A DNA stretch of 64,000 bases, taken from assembly GCA_031261985.1 (NCBI GenBank), contig JAISIR010000018.1, positions 55,343-119,342 on the forward strand, read 5' to 3'. Within the stretch, counting starts at the first letter, position 1. The number at the start of each line of letters is the position of its first letter. Source of the DNA: Clostridiales bacterium. GTDB taxonomy: Bacteria; Bacillota; Clostridia; Monoglobales; WRBX01. Shown here one piece after another: positions 9,221 to 20,040 of this stretch. The notes under the pieces are model-generated. The model was not told the origin of the DNA. It was given only the letters and a program-made list of their open reading frames with translations, and searched no databases. A program made the translations under genes and the position numbers.

Positions 9221-9946
9221 TTATTGAGCGGTAAAGTATTCGACAACACCTGCAGGAGTGCCAAAAATTTCACCTATAATTACAATATTTTTGCCCGATT
9301 TATCGACCGCGTACAAATTAAACACCTGGTTTTGCGTTCCTTTTTCGTACGAAATAACCGCCTGACCGCCAGGGATATTGACTACTTTTGCATTGGCAAA
9401 CTCTAGTTCCGTCTTAGAATGAGTAAACTTTTGGGTAATGGTTTTGCCGTTATAACTTGCGCTAATCGACATGTTATAAGGGTCAATAATTTTTACGTCA
9501 TAATTATTTGCTTTAGCAAAATCGACATATCTGCCGATATACTCGACGTCATCGCCATTTAAGGTGTAAAGCATAGTGGCGGTTGAACCCTCTTGAGGCG
9601 AAGTTACCCAAACAAAATTACCAAAAGGCTCGATGTTTTGAACGCCATAATCGCTGATGGCACCTACAATTTCGATGTTTTTGGTTACCGTTTTAGCATT
9701 ACTCGATTTAGGGTTGGTTGCGGTGATAGAAAGCGTGTTTTCGCCTGTTTTGTTTATGGTGTAGGTGGTTTGAGAGTTGGTATCGTCAGCAGTTGGGGAC
9801 GGGCTTGGAGTGGCAGAAACATCGGTAGATGCTGGCGCGTTTGCGATATCAACATTGGGTGCGATAGCTTTTTCGTAACAAAGGATTATCGCGATGATTA
9901 CTATTATTGAAGCAATTGCAATTAAGATTTTTGTTTTCTTTTTCAT
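9221..9946 (-). CDS. Hypothetical membrane-anchored extracellular protein
   Basis: N-terminal TM segment and Ser/Thr/Pro-rich linker; RBS-like sequence upstream. Confidence 0.5.
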   Translation of the reverse strand: MKKKTKILIAIASIIVIIAIILCYEKAIAPNVDIANAPASTDVSATPSPSPTADDTNSQTTYTINKTGENTLSITATNPKSSNAKTVTKNIEIVGAISDYGVQNIEPFGNFVWVTSPQEGSTATMLYTLNGDDVEYIGRYVDFAKANNYDVKIIDPYNMSISASYNGKTITQKFTHSKTELEFANAKVVNIPGGQAVISYEKGTQNQVFNLYAVDKSGKNIVIIGEIFGTPAGVVEYFTAQ

Positions 9947-9983
9947 TTTAATCCCTCATTTAAATATAATGCGTGTTGTTTAC

Positions 9984-11045
9984 TTAGATTTCTTGTAAAA
10001 ATTTATCGGTTAAATTGTACATACTTGTGATATCTTCAAGCATTGCAATGCTATTTGGTGCGTGGATATTCCTACACGGAACGGAAAGCGCAGCGGTTGG
10101 GATTCCACCTACATTAGTATGGATTGTGGCACTATCGTTTCCGCCAGTAACTCCGCGTTTAAACTGCGTTTTAATGTTATTCCGTCTGGCAATTTCGACA
10201 AGACTATTCACTAAATACCTAGGATTAATGCAGCCACTATCCATAAAAGTTAAAGCAACACCATCGCCTAAAACAGTAGAAACGTCCTCGTCTTTTACTT
10301 CAGGAAAGTCGGCGCAAGTGGTGCCTTCTAAAACAAGAGCAAGGTTGGGGCAGATAGTAAAACTTGAAGCTTTTGCACCGCGACAGCCTACTTCTTCCTG
10401 CACATTCCAGACAAAAAATATGTCTTTATTATAGTTATTTTGCAAAAGTTTAAGTAAAACAAAGCAGCCGATTCTATCGTCTAAAGCCTTGGATTTAATA
10501 CGATTATTAACGATTTTGAATTGCGAATTAAACGTGGCATAATCGCCTTTTTCAACCATGCTTTCGGCGTCAGATTTATCCTTGGCACCGATATCTATTT
10601 TCAAAGTTTTTTCGGTAACTTTCTTCCCGTCCTTTAGCATGTGCTTAGGAATCGTGGTAATTACACCGTTTATTGGCATATTATTTTTACCGTGAACAAT
10701 TACGCGCTTAGATGGAAGGATAGAATTGTCGATGCCACCAACACATTTAAAACTTAAAAAACCCTCGTTGTCTATGGATTTTATAATGAATCCAACTTCA
10801 TCCATGTGCGCGCAGAGCATTATTTTTTGCGCGATGGCTTCTGCAAAAGTCGCGGGTTTATGCGCAATAACGTTTCCAAGGACGTCGATAGATACGTCGG
10901 CTCCTGCTTCGCGGCATTTATCGGCTATAAAATTAGCAAGGGTGGATTCGTTACCAGAAGGAGCGTTGAACTCGCATAATTGCTGCAAAAGTTGAAGGTC
11001 GTAGGCGTCAAGATGCTTATTATTCTGCTCAAAATTATATTCCAT
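9984..11045 (-). CDS. M42 family metallopeptidase
   Basis: AHMDEVGF, ALDDRIGC, VQEEVGCRGA motifs. Confidence 0.85.
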   Translation of the reverse strand: MEYNFEQNNKHLDAYDLQLLQQLCEFNAPSGNESTLANFIADKCREAGADVSIDVLGNVIAHKPATFAEAIAQKIMLCAHMDEVGFIIKSIDNEGFLSFKCVGGIDNSILPSKRVIVHGKNNMPINGVITTIPKHMLKDGKKVTEKTLKIDIGAKDKSDAESMVEKGDYATFNSQFKIVNNRIKSKALDDRIGCFVLLKLLQNNYNKDIFFVWNVQEEVGCRGAKASSFTICPNLALVLEGTTCADFPEVKDEDVSTVLGDGVALTFMDSGCINPRYLVNSLVEIARRNNIKTQFKRGVTGGNDSATIHTNVGGIPTAALSVPCRNIHAPNSIAMLEDITSMYNLTDKFLQEI

Positions 11046-12096
11046 TTTGACATACCTCCTGCATCAATTTCAACGTCGAATCTATGCTATAAAGTTGAGC
11101 TACTTCGCTAGGCGAGTGCATATATCGCAATGGTATGGAGATTAATCCGCAAGGGATTCCGCCAGCTAAATTCTGCAAACTCCAGGCATTTGTGCCACTA
11201 TTAGCACCACAAACCTCAACCGTGTAAGGTATATTCGCATTGGTCGCAAGTTCCTTTAGGCGGTGGAAAATTTGTTTATCAAGCGTGGCACCCGCGCCAA
11301 TAGCAACGCCAGAATCCAGCTTAAAAGCATCGTCTTCTGCCGTGACATTAGGTGAAATCCCGTGGGTAACATCTATAACAATAGCTTTTTTAGGAAGAAT
11401 TTTGTATCCTCCCATCGCAGCGCCACGGCAACCTACTTCTTCTTGAACGCTAGCTAAAAAGGCGATTTTTTTGGGGGGATTATTGGTGGAATAAGTATTT
11501 TGGCTGACATATTCTGCAATTTTAAGTAAAAGGGCTATGCCGACACGATTGTCCAAGCTTTTAGAGGCGAATGTGTCGTTAGTTAATTCGGAAAATTCGT
11601 GGATATACGAAACATAATCGCCAATTTCAATTGAAGTAACGCCAAAGGTGTCGATGTATAAATCTTTAATTTGGGGAGGTTTATCGTCGGTAGTTTTATC
11701 CTTTAAATGTGGTGGAATCGAGCAGAAAACGCCAGGTATATCACCATTTTTAGTATGGATTACAACTTCGATATTTTGCAGAATGCCAGGGTCGACGCCT
11801 CCAACGGGGGCGACTTTTATAAAACCGTTATCGCAAACCTTTGTTACCATAAAACCCACTTCGTCGATATGTGCCTCGAACATAATATCGGGCTGAACAT
11901 CAGGGTCACGCGTGTTTTGAATGTTTGAATCTTGATGCGATTCTGCGGCATAATTATAAGCCCAAACATTGCCGAAGTCGTCCCTAAACGTGGCAAAATT
12001 TAAGCTTTTAAAGTGCGAATACACAAAATCGGTGAGTTTCTTCTCGTCCCCACTAATTGCAGGGATAGACGTTAGTTTTTTAAGTAAATCTTTCAT
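11035..12096 (-). CDS. M42 family metallopeptidase (tandem paralogue)
   Basis: AHIDEVGF, SLDNRVG, VQEEVGCRGA motifs. Confidence 0.85.
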   Translation of the reverse strand: MKDLLKKLTSIPAISGDEKKLTDFVYSHFKSLNFATFRDDFGNVWAYNYAAESHQDSNIQNTRDPDVQPDIMFEAHIDEVGFMVTKVCDNGFIKVAPVGGVDPGILQNIEVVIHTKNGDIPGVFCSIPPHLKDKTTDDKPPQIKDLYIDTFGVTSIEIGDYVSYIHEFSELTNDTFASKSLDNRVGIALLLKIAEYVSQNTYSTNNPPKKIAFLASVQEEVGCRGAAMGGYKILPKKAIVIDVTHGISPNVTAEDDAFKLDSGVAIGAGATLDKQIFHRLKELATNANIPYTVEVCGANSGTNAWSLQNLAGGIPCGLISIPLRYMHSPSEVAQLYSIDSTLKLMQEVCQNGI

Positions 12097-12137
12097 TTGT
12101 AGGTTCCTTTTTAAGTAACTCTTTTAGTATTATATAA

Positions 12138-13553
12138 TTATATCTCATTTACCAAGGTTTTAAATTTTTTGCCACGATGCTCGAAATCAACGAACATATC
12201 GAAGCTTGCGCACGCTGGAGAAAGCAGGATAACATCGTTATTCGTCGCATTTTCGTAAGCTGTTTGGACAGCACCTGCAAAACTATCGCAATTTAGAATA
12301 ATTAAACCAGAATTAGGGAAGCCGCTATGATTCATGACTTCTTTTTTAATTTTGGACGCGGTTTTGCCAATTAAAATCAACTTCTTTACATGCGCGATTA
12401 TATCTTCCGCTAAAGTATCAAACGGTATTTTTTTGTCGTATCCACCTGCGATTAGAACTACTTTTTGGTCGAAAGATTTTAGTGCTGCGCGCGTGCGAGT
12501 AGGGCTGCTTGCAATGCTATCGTTATAAAATTTAATGCCGTTTTTTGTTGCAACGTACTCGATTCTATGTTCTACACCTTTAAAACTTTTGGCAACATTT
12601 ATTATCGATTCGATTGAAACAATGCCCCAAACAGCCGCGATTGCAGCCAAAAAGTTTTCGACGTTATGCCAGCCCGGTACTAGAATATCGCTGATTTTAA
12701 TAACTTCGACATCGGCATCGCCATCGTTGACAAAAATTGCGTCATCACGCACAAATGCACGCTTATCAAGTGAGTTATCTAAAGCAGATGGCGTTGAACT
12801 GAACAAAAAAACTTCCGCCTTTTTATTTTCCGCAAAATTTTTAGTAATCGCATTGTCGTAATTAAGCACTAGCCTACAGTTTGGATTTTGCAAGTTAAAT
12901 ATGTTGCTTTTTGCATTAACATACTCTTCCATCGAGTTGTGCATATCTAAATGATTAGGCGAAACATTAGTAACCACCGCAATTTTAGGGCTGACAGATA
13001 TGTTTTGAAGTTGAAAGCTGCTAAGTTCTAAAACAACCATGTCGTGCGATGTGATTTGCTCTATTTTATCGATTAAAGGAGTCCCAATATTGCCGCCTAA
13101 ATGCGTGGTAATTCCTTGTGTTTTAATCATTTGGGCAATTAAAGTGGATGTTGTAGTTTTTCCGTCGCTACCTGTTACACCAATAATATCGCAGGCACAA
13201 AGCTGCATAAAAAGCTCAATCTCGCTGGTTATAACGCTTCCATTAGCTTTCGCTTTATTGATAAACGCATTATCGGCGCGCATGCCAGGAGTTTTGAAGA
13301 TATATTTGTACTTGCCGCCTACTAAATTTTCAAGGTATCCATCGCCTATTGAGAACTTAACACCTAAACTTTTAAGTTGTTTATAGGTTGTGCCAAGCGC
13401 GGTTGATGTTTTTTGGTCGTACGCTGTAACCTTTGCCCCATACTTAATTAATTGCTTAATTAAAGGGATATTGCTGACCCCTATACCAACCACCGCAACA
13501 CTTTCACCTTTAATTTGGCTTTTGAATTGCTCTAGTTTGTAATTAGGGTTCAA
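12138..13553 (-). CDS. murD: UDP-N-acetylmuramoyl-L-alanine--D-glutamate ligase
   Basis: GVTGSDGKTTTSTLI, VVLELSSFQLQ, FYNDSIASSPTRTRAAL. Confidence 0.9.
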   Translation of the reverse strand: MNPNYKLEQFKSQIKGESVAVVGIGVSNIPLIKQLIKYGAKVTAYDQKTSTALGTTYKQLKSLGVKFSIGDGYLENLVGGKYKYIFKTPGMRADNAFINKAKANGSVITSEIELFMQLCACDIIGVTGSDGKTTTSTLIAQMIKTQGITTHLGGNIGTPLIDKIEQITSHDMVVLELSSFQLQNISVSPKIAVVTNVSPNHLDMHNSMEEYVNAKSNIFNLQNPNCRLVLNYDNAITKNFAENKKAEVFLFSSTPSALDNSLDKRAFVRDDAIFVNDGDADVEVIKISDILVPGWHNVENFLAAIAAVWGIVSIESIINVAKSFKGVEHRIEYVATKNGIKFYNDSIASSPTRTRAALKSFDQKVVLIAGGYDKKIPFDTLAEDIIAHVKKLILIGKTASKIKKEVMNHSGFPNSGLIILNCDSFAGAVQTAYENATNNDVILLSPACASFDMFVDFEHRGKKFKTLVNEI

Positions 13554-13601
13554 GCAACATCCCTCCTTATACTATAAAGAATGATTACTCTTCAAAAAAT
13601 A

Positions 13602-15851
13602 TTACTCTTCGTCGGTTGATTCAGTTGAATCGGTTGGTGCAACAGGTTCTGCTGGCTCGTTAGGCTCAATCGCTTCGGTAGTAGTAGGCCCGGCATTCGG
13701 AACAGCAACATCGGTAGAATCTTTGGTACTTTTAGTAATGTCAATTCCGTTTATTTCATCCGCGTCGTCGCCGTCGGTTTCGATTGGCACATATTCCTCG
13801 GAATATCCAGGCATCATGGCAGCTCGGCTTAAACTGATTTTTTTGTTATCATAATCGATATCCAACACTTTACATTCAACAACATCGCCAATATTAACGC
13901 AAGATTGAACATTAGCCACGTGTTTAATATCTAGTTGAGAAATATGGATAAGCCCGTCTACGTTAGGCGAAACCTCGGCAAACGCACCGAAAGGAACTAT
14001 CCTAACAATTTTAGCATTGACAACATCACCAATATTTATGCTAACTTTTTTCCAAGGGTCCTCGTCAGGGTTTTTATGCCCAAGCGAGATGCGATTTTTT
14101 TCTAAATCTATCTCTTTTACATAAACATCAATTTCGTCGCCCTCTTTAACTACCTCGTCAGGCTTGCGAATATTGTTCCATGTAAGTTCAGAGATGTGAA
14201 CCAAGCCATCTACGCCGCCGATATCAACAAACGCGCCAAAGCTAGTTAGGGTTTTAACCTTGCCAGCGTAATGCTTGCCTACTTCTATATTTTCTAGCGT
14301 TTCGCTTTTTAATTTAGAGCGGTTCTCGTTTGAAGCTTGCTTAATAGAGCCGACGATTTTGCGACGTTTTTTATTAACCTCTGTAATCTTAAGCGACACA
14401 GATTTACCAACCAATGTGCTTAAATCTTCGACGAATCTGTTGCTTGCTTGCGATGCTGGCACAAAAACGCGAATATCTTTAACAGAAACAAGTAATCCGC
14501 CATTTATTGCGCGCTTAACAACGCCTTGAAGCACCGTTTTATTCTCGTACGCATCGTCAATCTCTTTGTATCCCTCGCGCTGCTCTAGCTTACGTAAAGA
14601 TAGCGCAACCTTGCCTTCCATATCATTAACGCGAATAACAAACGCTTCTAGTTCATCGCCCACTTTTGCAACGTCAGATGGCTTTTTGTTAGGGTCGGTA
14701 GATAGCTCATCGCTTGAGATAATACCATCGGATTTAAAGCCTAAATCTAACACGATTTCTGTTGGCGTAACCTCGATTACAACGCCTTTGACAATTTCGC
14801 CCGTGTAAAGTGAAACTAAAGATTTCTCGAATAAATCGGCAAAATCTTCGGTAGAATCGTCACTTGCGATAGCTGTTTTTGCGGTAGTTGTAGGTAGCGT
14901 TGAATCATCTGAAGCTGTAAAAGTAGCATTTGCCTCGGTTGTAGCAATTGTTTCGTTAGTAGTTTGTGTAGTCTGCAAATTTTCTTCTGTCATTTTTAAA
15001 ATAACCTCCTCAAGAATCCATTCCGGCGTCGAAGCCCCTGTTGTCACACCTATAGAATTATGTTGATTTAATTTTTCTATAGGCAATTGGCTAACATTTT
15101 CGGCAAAATATGTATTAGGCGAAATTTTAGCACATATATCAAATAATTTTTGCGTGTTAGAGCTGTTTTTGCCACCTATAATAAGCATGGCGTCCATTTT
15201 TTCTGCTAAGTCCTGCGCCTCGTTTTGACGATTTTCTGTCGCTGAACATATTGTATCAAAAACGTGGTATAAAATGCAAGCTTTTTTTGCAATTTTCTCA
15301 AAATTAATGCAAAATTCTTTAAATTTATTCTTATCCGCTGTTGTTTGAGCAACGACAATAACATTTTTATCGACAGGAACATCGCTTGCATCAGGTGAAT
15401 TTGTTATAAACGCGCTATTTTGCGCATAGCTGTTGGTCGCAATGACTTCGGGGTGACTTTTATCACCAAAAATGATTATTCTATAACCGTTATTATAGTT
15501 CTCTTCAACTATTCTATGAATTTTAAGCACCGAAGGGCAGGTTGCGTTAATAACCTCCACTTTCTTGATGGCCAGCTTTTGCATATCGTCTTTTGTTGCA
15601 CCATGCGAACGAATTACAACCACCGAATCATCGGCGATTTCGTCTATATTATTAGCAATTTTAACGTTTTTATTTTTAAGGTCTTCTAAAACATTTTTAT
15701 TATGTATAATTTCGCCATAAGTATAAATTTGACGGCTTGCATCACCGTTTTTTTTGGCTAAAGTATTATCGTCTATGGCTTGATAAATCATGTTAATTGC
15801 GCGTTTTACGCCATAACAAAAACCGTGATTTTTTGCCAATACTACTCGCAT
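13602..15851 (-). CDS. ispH: HMBPP reductase (IspH) fused to ribosomal protein S1
   Basis: N-term MRVVLAKNHGFCYGVKRAI...TTGASTPEWILEEV; C-term S1 repeats (FGAFVDIGGVDGLVHISEL, FGAFAEVSPNVDGLIHISQL). Confidence 0.9.
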   Translation of the reverse strand: MRVVLAKNHGFCYGVKRAINMIYQAIDDNTLAKKNGDASRQIYTYGEIIHNKNVLEDLKNKNVKIANNIDEIADDSVVVIRSHGATKDDMQKLAIKKVEVINATCPSVLKIHRIVEENYNNGYRIIIFGDKSHPEVIATNSYAQNSAFITNSPDASDVPVDKNVIVVAQTTADKNKFKEFCINFEKIAKKACILYHVFDTICSATENRQNEAQDLAEKMDAMLIIGGKNSSNTQKLFDICAKISPNTYFAENVSQLPIEKLNQHNSIGVTTGASTPEWILEEVILKMTEENLQTTQTTNETIATTEANATFTASDDSTLPTTTAKTAIASDDSTEDFADLFEKSLVSLYTGEIVKGVVIEVTPTEIVLDLGFKSDGIISSDELSTDPNKKPSDVAKVGDELEAFVIRVNDMEGKVALSLRKLEQREGYKEIDDAYENKTVLQGVVKRAINGGLLVSVKDIRVFVPASQASNRFVEDLSTLVGKSVSLKITEVNKKRRKIVGSIKQASNENRSKLKSETLENIEVGKHYAGKVKTLTSFGAFVDIGGVDGLVHISELTWNNIRKPDEVVKEGDEIDVYVKEIDLEKNRISLGHKNPDEDPWKKVSINIGDVVNAKIVRIVPFGAFAEVSPNVDGLIHISQLDIKHVANVQSCVNIGDVVECKVLDIDYDNKKISLSRAAMMPGYSEEYVPIETDGDDADEINGIDITKSTKDSTDVAVPNAGPTTTEAIEPNEPAEPVAPTDSTESTDEE

Positions 15852-16420
15852 AAAAGTTTAATCTCCTGCATCAGTTTTTGAGTTTTTGGGCGGATATCTT
15901 TCGACGGAGAATCGGGTTCTAAATCGTCAAAACTCATTAATTCACCCGGGTTTATAATTACTCGGCTGCGTAAAAACCTATATTTGCCATACATCCCTAT
16001 AGGTAAAATGGGCGCGCTTGTTTTTGCACTCAAAGCAACTGGACCATTTTTGCCTTTGTTTATGTCTACCTCTTTAGCTCGAGTACCTTGAGGGAAAATT
16101 AGCAGCGGCTCGCCATTTTCTAAAATTTTAATGGCTTCTTTATATGCGTCTTTATCGACAGAATTGCGTTTTATTGGTATAGCACCAAGGATAGAAATAA
16201 GCCAACCAAAGGGTTTAAACACAAAAAGTTCCGCCTTGGCAATAAACCTTACCTCTCGCGGAAGTAGTATTCCTATTAAAATTACCTCGAAAATACTTCT
16301 GTGATTAGGGCAGACTATGCAAGCACCGTCGGGCATAACGAGTGGTTTTTTGATTGAATAAACGCCAAAAATTTTGAATACAAACCTAAGCGTTCGCTTC
16401 AGCACCATACAGAAGCTCAT
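15842..16420 (-). CDS. plsC: 1-acyl-sn-glycerol-3-phosphate acyltransferase
   Basis: CPNHRSIFEVI, FPQGTRAKE motifs. Confidence 0.85.
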   Translation of the reverse strand: MSFCMVLKRTLRFVFKIFGVYSIKKPLVMPDGACIVCPNHRSIFEVILIGILLPREVRFIAKAELFVFKPFGWLISILGAIPIKRNSVDKDAYKEAIKILENGEPLLIFPQGTRAKEVDINKGKNGPVALSAKTSAPILPIGMYGKYRFLRSRVIINPGELMSFDDLEPDSPSKDIRPKTQKLMQEIKLLCE

Positions 16421-17108
16421 ATAATTTCTCCCTAATTATTTCTTTTAACAGTTCTATTGAAGTATCAAGAGAGTTATCGGAAGTATCGACAACCATTGCA
16501 TCGCGAGCCACCATTAAAGGTGCAAACGCGCGGCTAGAATCGTTTTTATCTCTAAATTTAATATCGCGTTTTACTTGTTCAAAAGTTGTAGCGCTTCCGC
16601 GTTCTTGAAGCTCTTTAAAACGTCTAACAGCACGGTCTTCAATTGTTGCAGTCAAGAATATCTTGATATTTGCATGAGGTAGCACGTAACTACCTATATC
16701 GCGGCCGTCCATTATTACGTTATCGGTAGCGGCAATTTTGCGCTGAAACTCTACCAATTTAATGCGGACAGATTGAATTGTAGCAACTTGAGATGCCGCT
16801 GTAGCAATATCTAGCGTTCGGATTAAGCTAGACACATCTTCGTCGTCAAGAAGGACTTGATAACCACCATCGGCAGTGGATTTTAGGTTTACAGAGGTAG
16901 TTTCTAACATATCGGTGATAGTATCTTCGTCGTTTAAATTTATGTGGTTGCGTATTGCTTTAAGCGCAACTGCACGGTACATTGCCCCGGTATCTACATA
17001 TAGGAATCCAAAAAATCTAGCAAGTTCTTTAGAGATTGTCGTCTTCCCTGCGCCGGCAGGACCATCGATAGCTATTTTAATTGTTTGCATGTTTTCTACA
17101 TTTTCCAT
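16386..17108 (-). CDS. cmk: Cytidylate kinase
   Basis: IAIDGPAGAGKTTISKELA, DGRDIGSYVLPHA. Confidence 0.9.
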   Translation of the reverse strand: MENVENMQTIKIAIDGPAGAGKTTISKELARFFGFLYVDTGAMYRAVALKAIRNHINLNDEDTITDMLETTSVNLKSTADGGYQVLLDDEDVSSLIRTLDIATAASQVATIQSVRIKLVEFQRKIAATDNVIMDGRDIGSYVLPHANIKIFLTATIEDRAVRRFKELQERGSATTFEQVKRDIKFRDKNDSSRAFAPLMVARDAMVVDTSDNSLDTSIELLKEIIREKLYELLYGAEANA

Positions 17109-17322
17109 TTGGAATCACGACCTATAAAAGGAGTTTATTGTGATATTTAGGAGCTTTGTGCCTTCTTAAATGCTATTTATTAAAAACAATTTATTACTCT
17201 ATATATTAAATTATATGTGGTGCGAAGGGGCTTATATCCCTTTTATGTTACTTTATCACAAGCGATTTAAAAAATCAATAGGATAAACATATTTGTAACA
17301 AAAATTTAATATTGGCTGATTT

Positions 17323-18186
17323 TTAATTATTTTGATTATACCCATTATAAATAAAAATCGTGCATAAACCGCGTAAAACTATGTTATCAACAAGTTCCAT
17401 TTTATTATCGAAAGCATCTTTGAATACATTAGCACAGCCGCCCGATATCAAAAATTTTGTGTCCGTTACATGATTTTCATCTATTTGATGAGTCAAATTA
17501 TGCTGGGTAAATTTATTTGCAATATGTTCAATTCCGCCGATTGTCGAATAATAAATCCCATTTTCGATACACTCAATAGTGTTTTCGGCTAAAAATTTAG
17601 TAGGCTTTTTAAGGTTGATTTCTGGCAAAGCGGCACATTTATCGGTTAAAGCTTCGGTCGCGGTGTTAACGCCAGACCATATAAGGCAGCCATCTAACCG
17701 ACCGCATAGGTTGCCATCGGCAGAGTTTTGAGGGACGATATTAATGCAGACCGAGGCTGTACCTAGCACGAAGGCAGCAGCTGGCGTGCCATAGTTTTGC
17801 CCAATTATATAATTAGCGGTGGCGATTATGTCGCCGCCTGTAAAGTCGGGCGCGCCAACAAGCATGTTCTTTGTTTGAGCTGTGACCACAAATGGTGTAA
17901 GCTCAGTAATCGTTTGTATCGCGCGGGTAAAAGGCTCAAGTGCATCTGCCATAACACACGATATAACCACGCTGTTTACTTTAATCTGCGACAAATTTAG
18001 TGCATTCAGGGCGGTTCTAACATAACTCTCGCTAGTGCATTTAGATGTCAAAAGAGTATACACCTTGCCCATCTCGTAATTACTCTCGCTAAATTTTTCC
18101 GCCAAAGTATTTGTATTATTCGGGGCAATATCAAAGATGCAAAGTTTAGTTAGGTTATTGCCTATATCTACGCATAAAATTTTCAT
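17323..18186 (-). CDS. coaX: Type III pantothenate kinase
   Basis: LCVDIGNNLTKLCIFD; GRLDGCLIWSGV; position/length fit CoaX. Confidence 0.75.
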   Translation of the reverse strand: MKILCVDIGNNLTKLCIFDIAPNNTNTLAEKFSESNYEMGKVYTLLTSKCTSESYVRTALNALNLSQIKVNSVVISCVMADALEPFTRAIQTITELTPFVVTAQTKNMLVGAPDFTGGDIIATANYIIGQNYGTPAAAFVLGTASVCINIVPQNSADGNLCGRLDGCLIWSGVNTATEALTDKCAALPEINLKKPTKFLAENTIECIENGIYYSTIGGIEHIANKFTQHNLTHQIDENHVTDTKFLISGGCANVFKDAFDNKMELVDNIVLRGLCTIFIYNGYNQNN

Positions 18187-18237
18187 AGTACTATTATATC
18201 AAATAAAAATAATTTGTCAAGCCCTGTTTAAGGTTGC

Positions 18238-19941
18238 TTAAAAGGTTATATTTCTATTCTGGCGAGCATTTGGGTTGACACTTGTGTTCGCCTTATTTTG
18301 CGGCGTTGTTTGCTTTGCATTTTTTAGCGCAGTTACGCCTCCTTTTGCTTTTTTGCTAGCTGCAACGCTTGCTTCTTTTTCTATCTTGTGCATTTCTTCA
18401 TACAACTTTAAAATTGCATACTTACTTATAAAGTACTTGCCTTTTTTAAAAGGAAGCGAAGTCTTTTTAAGGTTTATAGCCTCATCTGATTCTCTAGAAA
18501 AATAAATTTTAGCCTCTTTCTGACCGTAATCGCGGAAGATTCGATTTATTTCGTCGTCTGAAATGCCTTTTTCGATATATTGCTTGAACGCCTCGTACAC
18601 ATCATCAAAATAATCGACAGCCTTTAAGGTTGCAAGTATTTTAGCTGCAACAAATTTATTGTCTATTGAAACCTCATCTTTCTTTAAAAGCTCTCTTATG
18701 GTATCGGCAGCAAAGGTTTTCTCGGAAGGCGTCTCTAACTGCGAATTGCGCAAATAACCGACTAATTTATCGCCATTGCCACAATTCTTAATCGCAATTT
18801 TTATAACCGCATCTTTAATATCGTCCCCATCATAACGCACGGCGTCAAGATATTCAAGCCTTTCTTCTAAAACATCAAAAATTGGAACCTTAAAATGATT
18901 GCTGGTTTTGTCTAGAATTTTAGCGTTTCCCTCGCCTATTAGCTTATCGCGATTTTTAAGCTGCAAAATTTTGATTAACGCTTCAAAACGTTTCACGCGA
19001 GTCCCGGCATATCTAGCAGTTGCCAATAAAATTTCGTCGTTATATAAATTTGCATCGTCGCAATAATTAATTTTGCGCAAAACTTCTTCAACTTTTACCT
19101 TGTTGCGGTCTTTGATTAAATCGAAATATTTTAGAAAATTTTTAGCGGAATTTATCGCCATTGTATCCAAAGAATTTAGTATACCATTGCACGTTTCCAT
19201 AGAAAAAGTCTTGGTATTGTACATGTTCGTTCTAGAGTTCATGTAATCTTCGGTAACGCAATTGGTATGAAAAATCTTGTGCGAAAGTTTATTGCTAGCG
19301 GCGACAGTATCTAAAATAATCGACTGTTGCTCGTCATTCAAGCTCATAAAAGACGAAATATACAAAAATTTAGATAGCACTTCGCTTGTATTAGTAAGAA
19401 TTGCTTCAGAAATCTTGGATTCGCCATCATTGAGGTTGTCGCAAACACTTTCAAAAACACTTAGAAGCGATTCGTCGCGTGCAAAACCTGATGCGTTGTT
19501 TTGAGTGATTTTATTCAGCAAATTAAAGAGATTTTCTGATATAAACTGTTTATCTTCAAGATAATTTTGGACTTCATCTGCAAACTTTGTTTTGTTGGTT
19601 GCACTTTTTGAAAAATCTGTATTTGGATTATTTGCGTCGGGCGTAAAATGAGTGGTTAAAAGAGATTCAACTGGGTCGATATAATCGTGATTAATTATGG
19701 CATTTGCAAGAGTTTGCTGGATTCTAATTGTATTATTCGTATCAATTTCGTAATCTTCAAGATGCAATAGATTTTCGATTTTTGTGCGCAAAGATTTTTC
19801 GTCATCAAAAACTTCTCTGGCAATATTATAATTTTCTTCAGGAAAATCATTTATAAACTCAATTTTGTTTTCGTTGGTAATATTATAAATTTTTTCGGCA
19901 ATCAGTAAATTATTAAATAAAATTCGTTCAATTTCGTACAT
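18238..19941 (-). CDS. Hypothetical 567-aa, mostly helical protein with Lys/Asn-rich tail
   Basis: Long ORF with own start between rqcH and coaX; no family recognised. Confidence 0.6.
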   Translation of the reverse strand: MYEIERILFNNLLIAEKIYNITNENKIEFINDFPEENYNIAREVFDDEKSLRTKIENLLHLEDYEIDTNNTIRIQQTLANAIINHDYIDPVESLLTTHFTPDANNPNTDFSKSATNKTKFADEVQNYLEDKQFISENLFNLLNKITQNNASGFARDESLLSVFESVCDNLNDGESKISEAILTNTSEVLSKFLYISSFMSLNDEQQSIILDTVAASNKLSHKIFHTNCVTEDYMNSRTNMYNTKTFSMETCNGILNSLDTMAINSAKNFLKYFDLIKDRNKVKVEEVLRKINYCDDANLYNDEILLATARYAGTRVKRFEALIKILQLKNRDKLIGEGNAKILDKTSNHFKVPIFDVLEERLEYLDAVRYDGDDIKDAVIKIAIKNCGNGDKLVGYLRNSQLETPSEKTFAADTIRELLKKDEVSIDNKFVAAKILATLKAVDYFDDVYEAFKQYIEKGISDDEINRIFRDYGQKEAKIYFSRESDEAINLKKTSLPFKKGKYFISKYAILKLYEEMHKIEKEASVAASKKAKGGVTALKNAKQTTPQNKANTSVNPNARQNRNITF

Positions 19942-20040
19942 AAAAATGCTCCCCCATCTTTTACTATTATACCAAATTTTTTGGTGTTTGTCAAATGAAA
20001 AAGGTGGTTTTATGTTAAGTTTGTGTAAATTTTTAATGTA

